Assembly (NCBI GenBank): GCA_954871525.1
Contig: OX940862.1
Coordinates: forward strand, 10,126,501-10,190,500
Reading direction: 5' to 3'
DNA: 64,000 nucleotides
Source of the DNA: Parietaria judaica
Lineage: Eukaryota; Streptophyta; Magnoliopsida; Rosales; Urticaceae
Shown: positions 10,541 through 22,246 of the stretch, piece by piece
Layout: each line of letters starts with the position of its first letter
Position numbering within the stretch: the first letter of the stretch is position 1
Program-made: the position numbers and the translations under genes
Notes under the pieces: model-generated
Database searches by the model: none
What the model saw: the letters and a program-made list of their open reading frames with translations, nothing else
What the model was told of the DNA's origin: nothing

Positions 10541-11183
10541 ATTTTAAAATTATATAAAAAAAATTATGCAGTTTTACAAATTATTGTGGGGTTTTTGAGA
10601 TCATTAACCCCTTCTCAAATCTTAGATTCTGATTCCTAGTCCAATTCATAGATTCTGATTCCTAGTCCAATTCATGATCGAAGATACCCGTTTAAAAATT
10701 TACAGACGATGCGGTGCTGACGGCTCTCGGAAAAGCTACCCTCAATTATTTTCCAAGAAAATGAAACAAAACAATAATCGTACTTTTTCACTATCGTCTT
10801 CATACTTTTCCCTCATCGATTCAAAATTGTTACCATTGGACTTAAGAAGCATAATTGCACAGCTTACAATTTAGCAATTCCCGATTCTTAAACCGGAATC
10901 AAGGCTAACTGCGTAATTAATGACCAGAAACTGAAAGCAGAAAAACTGAAGGCTATTGTATAAATAGACGAGAAAGAAAAAAGTTGAGAGAACAAAGGTT
11001 CAAAACTTACATGCATATATATTATAAGAGTACTAAGACTCCCAACACTCACCAAGAACCAAAAGCACTAAACATTCTCTAATAAACCCCTATTAAAATA
11101 GAATGAGATCGAACAATGTTAATAAGCAGCAGTTTATTTGCTCCCAATAATTCTTCTTCTGTTACCCCGCTCGCAGCAGCAGC
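10541..11183. other. Intergenic and 3' UTR of the DnaJ gene
   Basis: A 21-bp phrase, about GATTCTGATTCCTAGTCCAA, is repeated in tandem near 10625-10670. The part beyond about 11050 is probably the 3' UTR of the minus-strand DnaJ gene. No gene seen. Confidence 0.5.
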
Positions 11184-13350
11184 TTATTGCTGGGCACACT
11201 GCACCCTCTGGGCCCCGCCTCCTCCCATGTCGTCATCCTCGTCGTAAGCCTCCTGTGCGGCCTGCGCCTGCTTGCGTCGCATCTCGTCCTCAATGTTGAC
11301 GTCGTGGAGGGTCGTCTCCTCGCACTCGTCCACCTCCATGTCGGTTAGCTGGTGCCCACCCTTGGCGGGTAGAACCGCCTCTAGCGCCTTGCACTGCTCA
11401 GGGTTCAAGGAGTCGGGGAACTCCACGGTGAAGTGGATATACAGTTTGCCCTTCATGAAGGGCCTCGGGTACATCGGCATCCCCTCGTCGTTAACAGCCT
11501 TGAATTGATCTGAAATAACAGTAACAAGTATTAGTTGTAGATTCTAATGCGGGTCTAATCGACTCCAAACCCGTCCCCACAATTCTGAAGTCCCAGATCA
11601 ATTACAGGTGTAGTGTAGAAGAACACAATCATAACTATAGATGGAGGAAACTTCAATATACTATTCAGTTGTAATATAATTTACGGTTACGGATCAAGAA
11701 AACAGTAAAAAACAGTCGGTCAACTATATTAACCCCTCGCATAATTATATCTAGCATGCTAACCGACTATGTTAATCAACAAATGCAAGTCAACTACAAA
11801 AAATCAAAAGATGTTATATGCTAAATTGGCGAGGTTATGAATACAGAGGTTTCTACATTGCACTACAACCCTTTAAGGTGACTGAATTTAATATTTGATT
11901 TTGACATATCAAGACCAAACCTGTCTCACGTTTTTAGGTCTGTAACTTACCAGGCTTGACAACCTCCCCTGGTTCAGACTTGATAAGAAGCTGTCTGCCA
12001 TCTAGGTGCGTTAATCTGAACTGGAAGCCACACAGCGCCTCCGTAAGGCTCAAAGTGTGTTCGTAAAATATGTCATCACCCTTTCGCTTAAACTTAGGGT
12101 GCTCTTTCTGTTGTAAAACAAACACGATATCTCCAGTGACTGTATCAGGCTGGAACAGAAAAGAAGCCAAAGTCAGTCAACTATACAGATTGAACTGTAA
12201 AGACCGAACTCAAAACTACAATTACTTACCGCCTCATCAGCTTCTCCGGGGAAGGTAATCCTCTGTCCGTTTTGCATACCCTTCTCCACAACAACTTCGA
12301 GGACCTTCTTCTCCTGAACAACCTTCTCTCCTTTACATTGGTTGCAACGATCCTTGTCGGTGATAGTTTCACCAGTACCTTTGCACTCATTGCAAGGATG
12401 CTGCATTTGTTGGATCATAGATGGACCCAGCTGTCTGATGGAAATCTTCATGCCAGAACCTTGACAGGTAGGGCATTTCATCGAAGCACCCGACTTTGAT
12501 CCCTTACTGCAAAATAACCACACATATAACGTCATGTATCCTTCACAATGTACAAGGATTATTAAAAAGCCAAGGTTCACACGAGATATACTAACCCCTT
12601 GCACTTGCCACAGACCACGTTTCGTGAAAGGGAGAGTTTCTTGGATGTTCCGTTGTAGAGATCTTCCAATGAGACCTTGAGGGGATGGACAACATCCTCT
12701 CCCCTTCTCTGTCTTCGGCCCCGGCTGCTCCCACCACCACCTTGTACCAACAAATTAATATTAAAACAACGAAATCGGTATATATTGTGGACTAAGTGCT
12801 GAGAGACCAAACTCGATTCTCATAATCACGCGCAAGACCCTTACCACCAAATGGGCTGCCACCAAAGAAGGATTGGAAAATATCGAATGGATCGTGGCCA
12901 CCACCACCGCCCCCCATTCCTTCCTTAAGTGCATCTTCACCGTACTGATCGTAGATCTCACGCTTCTCTGGGTCACTGAGAACCTCATATGCTTGGGCCA
13001 ACTCCTTAAACTGAAAAGGGAAGCAAAAACGATCCGTGAATAATCCAATCTTTGATTCAGAAAATCGAGTATAAGAAACCAAAGATCGTTCAACAACCGA
13101 TTCTAGAGTCTAAAAAGCATCAGAATTGCACATCTCAGACCAGCGAAAACAAAATTCAACAACTAGAGAACCAAAGCAAATAATCAAAAAGCAGTGCTAC
13201 CTTCTCGGGATCGCCACCTTTATCGGGGTGGTTTTTAATGGCGGCCTTCCTGTAAGCCTTCTTCAGATCATCCTGCGAAGCGTTCTTTGCCACACCGAGA
13301 ACCTCATAGTACTTTGTGTTATCGCTTTTCTTCGGCGCTCTCCCAAACAT
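11184..13350 (-). CDS. Type I DnaJ (HSP40) co-chaperone with CaaX box, ANJ1-like
   Basis: Six coding exons on the minus strand: 13350-13201, 13010-12845, 12740-12596, 12506-12230, 12149-11951 and 11509-11184. They join to 420 residues, the usual size for plant ANJ1/AtJ2/AtJ3 proteins. The J domain occupies about residues 12-75 with HPD at 41-43. A Gly/Phe-rich linker follows. The zinc-finger region has four C-x-x-C-x-G-type repeats ([32 protein letters not shown]), followed by the substrate-binding C-terminal domains. The protein ends CAQQ, a CaaX box for farnesylation, which tethers this family to membranes. It stimulates Hsp70 ATPase in the cytosol and at membranes. A 5' UTR intron (13464-13357) is likely: a GGTGAG donor and a GCAG acceptor lie just upstream of the ATG. 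Confidence 0.96.
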
Positions 13351-13570
13351 CCTCTCTGCTATATCAAAACCCTAGATTGAAAAAGCACCCAAAATGAAAA
13401 ATCAGAAACCAGGAAAACCAATTCAAATCGGAATCAAACATTGAAATCCGATTAGAGAACTCACCAATCGAATTCGCAAGGTCGATCAACCGATCGATCG
13501 ATTCAAAGCCCAGTCGAAGGCAGGTAGAGAGAGAGAGTACAGAGAGAAAGTAAGCGAGCGAGACGGCTAG

Positions 13571-13578
13571 TTCTTGAA
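13571..13578. promoter_or_regulatory. Possible heat-shock element core TTCTTGAA
   Basis: The palindromic TTCnnGAA core sits about 220 bp upstream of the DnaJ start codon. Such sites bind heat-shock factors and many DnaJ genes are heat-inducible. Only one clear pair of half sites is present, so this is weak evidence. Confidence 0.3.
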
Positions 13579-13759
13579 AGAGGGATGTGAAAGAGCTAGA
13601 TCTGAGTTTATATGGAGAGAAAATGGACGGCCGAGATGTGTTGTTGATAGACGGTGGATGTGGCCGAGGGTAGTTTGGTCATTCACAGATGTTATACGTG
13701 TGGAAGAGGGAGATTGAATCGAAGGATCTAGAATGCTTCCTTTTCTTATTCGCACATGT

Positions 13760-14790
13760 TCAGGCTTTTCTTTTTTACTTGTATATTAAGGTTTGGAATT
13801 ATAATTTAATTACTCTTGTGAATATTAAAAAATATAGAAAAATGAGTTTATAGATTGTACTCGCTTTATATACGAAAATTTAGACGTCTGGATTTGATTT
13901 AGATTTTAAATATGTTGGAACAAAAAAAAAATATTATATCGACGTTATTAATTTATTTAGATATAATTAAATGATGTTGATTAAAATCAAAATCGTAATA
14001 AAAAATCATTTCATCGAATAATAAAATTCTACTATAGCTCTATTAAATTTGAAAAATTAGTTTTAAATTTCTTAAATGAAAATATGTACCGTTTTATTTT
14101 AATTAACGACAGAAAATCAAACACTAAAAATACAATTATTAACTATTTAACTATAATAATAATAAATAAGTATATAATGAGTTAGAATGGCTAGGAAAGT
14201 TCGAGATCTCTCGAGTCAATAACTAAAATTGACAAATAAATAAACGAATAAAATATTGGAACATTCGCGACAAATACTCGTACAAAATTGGACATTGAAA
14301 AGATTGCCGTAAAACGTTGTCGTATTTATGGTCAAACATGAAGTTGAAGAAATTAAATACTACGGTCAATAAACACTATAAGAAATAGCTATTCATAAAA
14401 ATCTTAAAAATAAAGACTATCAACAACAATTAACAATAAAATAAAGAATTTATATTTAAAAAAAACAATTACATTACGTTATATATTATAAATAAATTCA
14501 AGAGTCCAAATAATAAAATAAATTTATTAACTTTTTTTACATAAAAAGATTCAATATAATGTAATTACGTATTAATAAACAGGACTAAAATCTATTTAAA
14601 ATCTAATTAACTTCTAAAATCTAGATATAAATTTACCTGAAATTAAAAGAAAAGGCAAATTAATTACCGTACAACATGAAAAGTGTTGCCAGTCTGTAAT
14701 AAATATTCACATATACGCCCCCATATTTTTCTATATTTATTCACCGACCCTCTTGAGCTCATTATTTACTCTTCAGCCCCTCTCTCTCAG
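13760..14790. other. Divergent intergenic region between DnaJ and bZIP genes
   Basis: Very AT-rich DNA with no coding signal. The right edge (14770-14885) is CT- and GA-rich and looks like the transcribed leader of the bZIP gene. Confidence 0.5.
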
Positions 14791-15489
14791 TCTCTTCTCT
14801 CTCTCTCCTTTCTCAGTGACAGAGTCCCGAGGAGAGTGGAGAGAGCCAAGCGAGAGAAAATCCAGGCGAAGAAGCGAAGAAGAAGGTAAGCAATGTGCTC
14901 GATTATTTCGCAAATTCAGCTTACTCTTCGTCTTCGGATTTTTTTTTTAGTTCTTTTGGAGTAAGAATCGTAGTGTTTCGTTCCTTCTCGCTTTCGTGCT
15001 CAATCCAAATGGAACATTGTGTTTTTCTTGAGGAATTCGCGGTGTAATCCGTGTTTGGTTCAATGATTGAGCTCGCATTTCGCTTTTCCCTGCAAATTTT
15101 TGCAATTCACTGTTGCATTGGTGTTCTTCTGCAATGAGCTTGGTTTTTGAGCAATGGCGATCGAGTTGCTGATTTGAGCTTTCGGATTTCGGAAGTTGTT
15201 CGAGCTCTGAGTCATACTCTTATGTTTGGTGGCTGAAAAGCTGGAATGATGAAGGTTTCAAATTAATGCGAACAAATATATTCCGTTTATGATCTTTATG
15301 CTTTCTGTTTACGGATTTTCTTCGGTGAAATCGCTTTCGATTAGTACATTTCTCTTGAATTCGATAAACGGAATAAAAACCGTCGAAGAGATCGAATATT
15401 CATGCTCTTGTTCTGTTTGTTCTTGCAGGATCATCAGAAAGGGACCCTGTTGAGTGGCTTATGGAAACTGTCCTTTAAGTTATCTCACA

Positions 15490-16693
15490 ATGACGACAAG
15501 ACACTCTCAAGCTCAAGCTAACCTTCCTCCGCGCTGCCCGGTCCAGCGAAAATCCTCTCACGGGCCGACTCCCGATTTTCCAATCCAACGTGTTTCTTCG
15601 CTGAATCCGACCGGGGAAAACCACCCATCTTGGTTTGATGATTTGCAGGCAGACAAGGAAGTGGAGTCCAAAGGAGGCTTGAGGCCGCTCCGTCGAGCGG
15701 TGAGCGACCCCGTCACTCTCTTGGACTCGTTTTCTGCTATGGGGCATCACTTCGACGAGGGGAATTCAGGCGGGGACCAGACTTGCGGCAGCTTTGAGTC
15801 GGATTCTTCCATGTACGGTCCGAACTCGCCTAGGCTGAGAAGCAGCTCGTCTTTGTCGGAGAGCGCTATAATATCGGCGCTATCCGAATGTGTTCCTCAA
15901 GAGCAGGGGGGCGATGATCATGTGATACTAGACTGTGAGCTCAATGCAGACGCAGGGGCCACAAAACGGTTTGGTTCTTTGTTTCCCCTCTAAGTTTAAA
16001 AAAGAAAAAGAAAAAAATCGGTTGTTTTTTCACGAGATCGTAGCTCTTCAAGTGCATTATTGTTCATACCGAGGCCGACAGGATGGGAAACCAGGATCGA
16101 ATACGGTGAATAGGGATCATACGTGGGATCTTCCATGGCATTTAATGGATTACCGTTTTGGTGGTTTCGTTGCAGGCACCCAGGGCAGCGCTCGAGGATC
16201 CGTAAACTCCAGTACATTGCGGAACTGGAAAGAACTGTTAATTGTTTGATGGTAGTTACTGAAACAATATAAATTCTGTTTCTGATGCATTTCATGATTA
16301 CCAGACATTGAAACTAGTTTTACGTATTTTGCAGAGTTTAGAGTCGGACTTGGCTGTTCGAGTTGCATCTCTGCTTCAGCGGCGTGTCGCCTTGTCCGTT
16401 GAAAACAGCAAACTTAAGCAACAGATGGCCAGAATGAGGAGGGAAAAGTTGATTGTGGACGGTAAGTTATCGTCTTCGGCTATTATTTCGGAACGCGAAT
16501 TTGCCCTCCATTTTTTTCGATTTTCTCACAGTTTATATCATACTATTCAGGTGAGTATCAGATACTGAAGAAGGAAGTTAGGAGACTGCAAGGCAGTTTA
16601 ACCAATGGTCAGATCCGGACGTGTTTCGTCCCGAATTCTGAAGCCGACGCGATGAAGATGATGTCGGAAATGGACAATCTTAATCTCTACTGA
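15490..16693 (+). CDS. bZIP transcription factor, At4g06598/At1g58110-like, atypical basic region
   Basis: Four coding exons, 15490-15968, 16176-16251, 16335-16461 and 16551-16693, join to 274 residues. The N-terminal half has the clade's HPSWFDDL motif and a Ser-rich linker with RRAVSDP. The basic region reads KRHPGQRSRIRKLQYIAEL and spans the exon 1/2 junction. It keeps the RSRxRKLQYI part, but the invariant Asn of canonical bZIPs (N-x7-R) is missing. The zipper and a long coiled coil follow (LESDLAVRVASLL...ENSKLKQQM...KKEVRRL). A 5' UTR intron (14886-15428) is probable: AAG|GTAAGC donor and TTGCAG acceptor. The ATG chosen is the first in the spliced frame. It is probably nuclear; DNA binding may need a partner. 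Family assignment is from memory. Confidence 0.85.
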
Positions 16694-17599
16694 ATCAAAG
16701 AAGGTAAAGGTGGAATCATCATGGTTTTTATTTAAGAGCTGATTCACCTTGAAAACGCCATAAAAACGACATGGAACATTTTTAGCTTAGTCGTGGATCG
16801 GCTTTGTAATCGGTATTCTGCTAACTAGTTTCTAGTGCAAAGGTTGACTCCTGTTCTATCCGAATTCGTTCTCTAAACAAGTTGACGTTCTAACTCCGTT
16901 ACGTAAACGTCGTCTTTGCATTGTTCCGATTCGACACGCAAACCGTTGGGCAGATTGTGTAGGTGAATATAGAATTGGCACGGAGATACAAAAATCAAAT
17001 AGTTCTCGTGAATCTTTCCTGACAATGATTGTTGAATGATAAAAATGACGACTCAATCGCCAAAAATGACTCCAACATGGATAATGAACAGTTGCTGTTC
17101 ATGAAAAGCTTGTGGTACGATCATGAAAGACTTCTTTCATAGTCAAAAGATGAACTCCATCCAAGAAAATTCTGACACCGATGCTCGGTTTTGGCTTTGA
17201 CCCTTATCCGATTTCGACTCAAAATTCATGTTTTTTTTATCATATTCGCCGGTGCTTGCTTTTGACCTGATCCGGGTCTGATTTCGAAGTAAAAAAAAAA
17301 AAAAACTTGTCCGACAAATCACGACTTTTTGAGCAATTACATATAAACCCACCCACAAACTTGCAAGAAAAGTCAACGAATTCTACTTAAAGTCGTCATA
17401 ATAAGGGCACAAAATGGACTTTGTTACATATTGGAGAAACAATAATTGTCATTTTTTAAGAATACAAAACGACACATTTATTCATAATATCGTAGCTATT
17501 CATTGGACGACACAACCAATGAATATTCCCAGCTTTGCATCTGCACAATATGTTCACAATGAATGTTTCGCCAACAATGACATCGCTACATCCCGTTCT
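16694..17599. other. Intergenic between convergent bZIP and VPS60 genes
   Basis: This holds the 3' UTRs of both genes and unassigned sequence. A run of 16 A bases lies near 17289-17304. No gene seen. Confidence 0.5.
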
Positions 17600-20500
17600 C
17601 TAGTCACGAATGGACGCTCGAGGAACAGCAGGTAAACCGAGCTCGTCGTCGGCCTGTCACGAACATCAAAATTTAAGTACCAAGACTCATGAAATGTTTG
17701 AACAAACTAAGTAACAGTAAGAATGGAACGTAACGAGAAACCAACGGATTGACTTTTTAAGCAGTTATGAACTAAAAAGGAGAATCGATGGCAACGTACA
17801 TAGGGATTTGCTCTGCCGGGCTGTGCATGTCCTGAAGGAGCTGCAGGCAAGTTGAGCTCCGAATCCAAATCAGATTCCTTGTCGGGTTGGAGATACGAAG
17901 GCACTCCGTCACCTTCGAGCTCTGTTCCCATGTCTGCCTCCAAAGCATCGAGCTCTGCGATATGAATAGAAAAGATATACATGGATAAATATAAAATAAC
18001 TTATTTGTTGCATTCTGAACGATTATTCTATTTGCTACTTTTCCTCTTATGATTTAACCGACAGTGTGGCGTTCGAGAGATACATTACAATTCATCGGGT
18101 AAGTAATGATGATTCACAAATATGGATAGCATTTTCACAAAGCAAGAGACTAATTATGGACATAAAGACAGAGTCGGGACTTCGCAGAATTGATTGACTT
18201 AATTCTTATTCCTGAAATACCGTGCATTTTACAGAATCATAGAATTGGCATATATTAAGAATGTCAGAACAAACCTACTTATTTGCAACAAATTTTGTAT
18301 TAAGAAATAACTTACCACCCATTAGGTCATCCTCGTCAATATCATCGGGCACATTATAGCTTCGACCGAGGGTCTCTTGGATTTCGTTAATCACATCCAT
18401 CAGATCCATCATCTCATCTTGCAAATTCTATATATAAAAAAAAAGGTTAAGAAATAAAGTAAATACCGGAAAATAACCAATTAAAACCAGAAAAAGCTGG
18501 GAGAGAAACTTCATACATCGATGTCTTGAATCTTGACGGTTTTCATCATCCCTTTCAACTCCTTGTTAGCAGATTTTAGGGCTGACATCTGCATCAGAAT
18601 TAAATAAAAAAGAATTGCGACAAACCGTATCTTTTTTTTATACTATAAAAAGAGTTTTCTACATTGTGTTGCTACGAAGAAAAACATTTTCAAAGAAGCC
18701 ATTTCCCCCGTTTGTTTAAATGTAAGCATAAAATTCATGCTTCAAATTCCGCAGATATATACATGTTCTGTTCAGAACTTCTGTACCTAATTACTTTATT
18801 TTATTTTGTTTTACTAATTTTGTTACGTTTAGCTACGAGTTCTGAGAATGTCAATTCTAGATGCTTTAATCAAAACAGGAAATGCGAAAACTTGCTCTAT
18901 CGTGATTAAATTCCTTTGGTTAAACATCTTTAATCGAAACAGGAAATGCGAAAACTTGCTCTATCGTGATTTAATTCCTTTGGTTAAACATCCTAGATAA
19001 AAACAACAGTCTCGTTGCCCCAAATCGATTGTTCAATTCCAGATTGCAAATTAAGCTTTAATTGAATGCATAATGACAATATATGTGCAAAAAATATGCT
19101 TCAGAAATTGCAATAGTTGACGAAAGTTTTCATTAAATCACCATATGCATAAAATCCCATGGTATAAAATCAAAAGAATTGAGATATACCAAAACACACA
19201 ACTCAGAAAAAGACTAGAACATTCTAATGAATATAAATTCAATTGGTTACTTAAAAAAAAGAAAAAAAAAAAGAAAAAAAGAAGACTTTTATTTACCAAA
19301 AAAAAATTGTTCAGCTCTGGATTGAAAATTGAGCTGAACACATTGCAGTACTTGATTAAATTGATCGTAAAATCACCATATGAACAAAATCCCACGGTAA
19401 AAACCGAGAACAATTGAGATATGGACAAATTGCACTGCATTTCTATCACGATCATCTATCGTAATACTCCGATCTCAAACGATCAACACGGACAAAGACT
19501 CGAACATCTTAACAGTCATTAGAAATCATTTTTCCTGCACCGCAATGCGCTTAAAAGGCTTACAGTTTGCTGAGCGTCTTTAATCCCTTCAGAAGCAAAC
19601 GACACTTGATCGAGGTTGAACGTCTGATTATAGAGCATGTCACGTTGACCCTCATACCTGCCCAAAGGTTTAGCAAAACTGTGTAAATTTTGAACCGATT
19701 CAAAAGAAAAAAAAAATGCTATAGAAAAAAGAGACATAATGACTTAAAGAAGAGGTAAGCGGTACGCACATTCTCTTTTGCTTGAGAACCCTCAGGGCTC
19801 GAGATTTAACAGCTTCTTGAGCCGGGCCAGGCCTCGTTCTCTTGATCTGCTCCTTGTATCTACTAAGTTCGGCATCAAGCTTCTTGATCTTATCATCCAC
19901 GGAGTCGCCTCTTTTATTGATCTGGACTCAACACATAATTAGTATCAAATCATCAATATAAACTAGAAAAAAGGATTAACACATCTAAGAAGGATGTGTT
20001 GAGCTTAAGACCTCAAACACAGAGAAATGTCCATTGCAGAGAAAATCTTCGAACGTGACATTCATATTGAATAGATTATGTTCGATGATACTATACAGCC
20101 ACATGAAATTGTGATCACTATATAAGCAATTATATGATATTGTGATACGAACTAGTAGCGGCAGATGTACCTAAGTTTCAGTAAAATTTGAGGTCATGTA
20201 TCCAAGTTTCATTTGTAAAGGCCGAAGTACCGTGTAAGATCTTTTCTTTTCCATTTCCCTTTTGTCTTTCCCGTAAGGTATTCTCAATTTTAGTGTTACT
20301 CACACGCCTTTTATTAACCTTGTGTAAATAGCACGTGGTAAACGAGGATCCGATGACACGTTACTATAAACTAACGGAATGGAGACCGAAAAACTCAAGC
20401 CTTACACTATTACTCAACTTGGGTACACGCTTAAACTAAGGTACATTTGCCACTAATTTCTCTTATGGAAACTCAGCCCAAATGCTTAACTTCCGGATGA

Positions 20501-20785
20501 AAGATCGAAAGCCTATTAAGAAGGTGATGTTGAGCTTAAGAGTTTGATTCTAGATCAGCTTCTATCAAAGGAACGAACAATTCGAATTATACACAACGAT
20601 CAAGCAGAGAAAGAGGCTTCTTCAGATTGCCAAAAGCTCGACTCATCAAATCTCCACTGAGTGCGACGAACCCTAGCAAATTCCGAACAGAAAAGGAAAA
20701 TCGAATCGAAGGATACCCGATCGGAGGCGTCTTGAATGGACGGAGGTGGCTCCTTGTCCTTCTTCACTCCGAAGACTCTCTTCAT
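17600..20785 (-). CDS. VPS60: ESCRT-III protein VPS60 (CHMP5)
   Basis: Seven coding exons on the minus strand: 20785-20717, 19921-19770, 19657-19564, 18588-18517, 18427-18316, 17954-17800 and 17653-17600. They give 235 residues. The N-terminus [20 protein letters not shown] and the text [18 protein letters not shown] and [19 protein letters not shown] are highly typical of plant VPS60. The SNF7-type helical core covers roughly residues 10-175, with a basic N-terminal half and an acidic C-terminal half ([16 protein letters not shown]). The short exon 7 encodes the tail [17 protein letters not shown]. The Met at the exon 2/3 junction is split across the splice site. Its role is to assemble with other ESCRT-III subunits and the LIP5 cofactor on endosomal membranes during multivesicular body sorting. 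Intron 1 hosts a small inverted-repeat element, and intron 3 is long and repeat-rich. Confidence 0.96.
18865..18992. repeat. 64-bp perfect-period tandem duplication in VPS60 intron 3
   Basis: Copies at 18865-18928 and 18929-18992 begin TTTAATC and end GGTTAAACATC. They differ at only two positions, so the duplication is recent. A second, more diverged direct repeat in the same intron pairs about 19135-19187 with 19370-19422 (shared AAATCACCATATG and GAATTGAGATAT-like text). Confidence 0.93.
20149..20462. mobile_element. Small inverted-repeat element (MITE) in VPS60 intron 1
   Basis: The left end reads TAGTAGCGGCAGATGTACCT and the reverse complement of the right end reads TTAGTGGCAAATGTACCTTA; imperfect similarity runs about 60 bp. 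No coding capacity. No clear target-site duplication was found, so the exact ends are uncertain. A 25-bp direct repeat (AAGAAGG...TGTTGAGCTTAAGA) lies at about 19988 and 20518, flanking the region more widely. Confidence 0.6.
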
Positions 20786-22246
20786 CTTTCTTTGTTCTGG
20801 GAAATTAGGGCTTCGAGAGGGACGATTTGGGTTTCTTAAGGATTAAGGAATTGGGGAAAAAGTCTGCGTCTTTGGCGAGTAAACCAACTGTAAGAAGAGG
20901 AGACTCGATTTGTTTGAAACTTTTGAATGTTAGATTTTGTGGAATTAGACAAGGATTAGTACTAATTAAATAATCCCCTTAATCCAAATAAGAAATGTTT
21001 CCAATTTCTACGCTGAAACTCAAAAACGGAAGTTTCCAAATTCCTACGTATTGTACTAATATTTTATTTTATTTTTATTTAAAAAAATACATATGGTAAA
21101 CCAATAAAATTGATTCAGACCTACCGGTCCCGAAGCTTGGCTCAAGGGATCGGTCTTACTGCGGTCGTCACACTTGAAAGATGAAAGAGACGTGAGGTAA
21201 AAGAGGGCAGAAGGGTGAGAGGTTCGGTTTTCTCCTGTTTTTTTTTTTAAAATTGGGTTTTTCGTTTGCTTTTTTCGAGACTAAGCATTTTGAAGTCGTC
21301 TTCGATGATAGGATCTATGTGTTAGGTTTTATAGTGTCAAAGTTGATCGTGTTGTGACTATTCCGTGTCGGGACTGAGGCTTGTGCCTCTCAATGTTATG
21401 GTTATGTTGACTTTTTTAGTTGACTCTCCGAGTCACTGTCAGAGTTGACTTTTTAAGTTGGGATCAGTGTTAATTTTATGAGCAGAGGTCGGAGTTGACT
21501 TCTCCAATCGATCGGATCTCTAACCTTTGGCCAGACTCGGGTTGGGTTTTCCAAGCCGATGCTCTTGGATTTTTGAGCTTTCATGTCCTTTTTTGCGTAA
21601 TTTTTACATCATCTAAAAATCCCCGTCGAACATTATAAAATTAGTCTCTTATTTCTAGAGTAGATCCCCATAAATAAATTTTGTCTGAACTTCTTTAAAT
21701 TATATAAATAAATATAAAACGATGCGAAGCTTTACTAAAAACCGCCCAATATCAAAACGACAGTCTTAAAATCATACTACGACATACGAATCCACAAATT
21801 GCGACTTTTGTTGTCGTTCGAACTTTCTATACGTCATTGCTGATCCTTTATTTCTATACGTCATGGTTAACGTCACCGCACCAGCAAAGTAGAAACGATG
21901 ATCTTTTGAGTTTTGACGATTAGTCAAAGCCAGCCAAATATCCGAAATGAACGTGGACAGAATCTACGAGTCCTTCACCTGCAAATAGTTATTTCTTGTT
22001 AAGCAATCAATTATATATAATATGTATATATTCTTCATAGAACCTTCTCTGCTTAACGTGTATATATATATATATATATATATAGTGATTACAGATATCA
22101 ATTCCTAAATCATTCACGCAAAGTATTCAATTCTTCATTGATTATTCACTTTGATTATCAGGATCTAGGGCATTTCCATTTCCGATTTGGGGCAAGATTT
22201 TTGCAGCTCTGTAAACCGTTCGACATCTGATTTTGTTGCTCTGAAA
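20786..22246. other. Divergent intergenic region between VPS60 and the AIFM2-like gene
   Basis: Positions 21120-21600 are relatively GC-rich and probably an old transposon fragment. Positions 21720-21900 contain several ACGAC motifs. A TA microsatellite lies at about 22062-22084, close to the start of the plus-strand gene. No gene seen. Confidence 0.45.

Noticed and set aside
9440..10610. Outer inverted-repeat element enclosing MULE C
   Set aside because: GGGTTAATGA occurs at both ends in opposite orientation, but similarity stops after about 10 bp and the flanking 9-mers do not match.
15454..15489. Upstream GTG-started extension of the bZIP frame
   Set aside because: Plant initiation at GTG is not expected; the ATG at 15490 follows directly and starts the family-like sequence.
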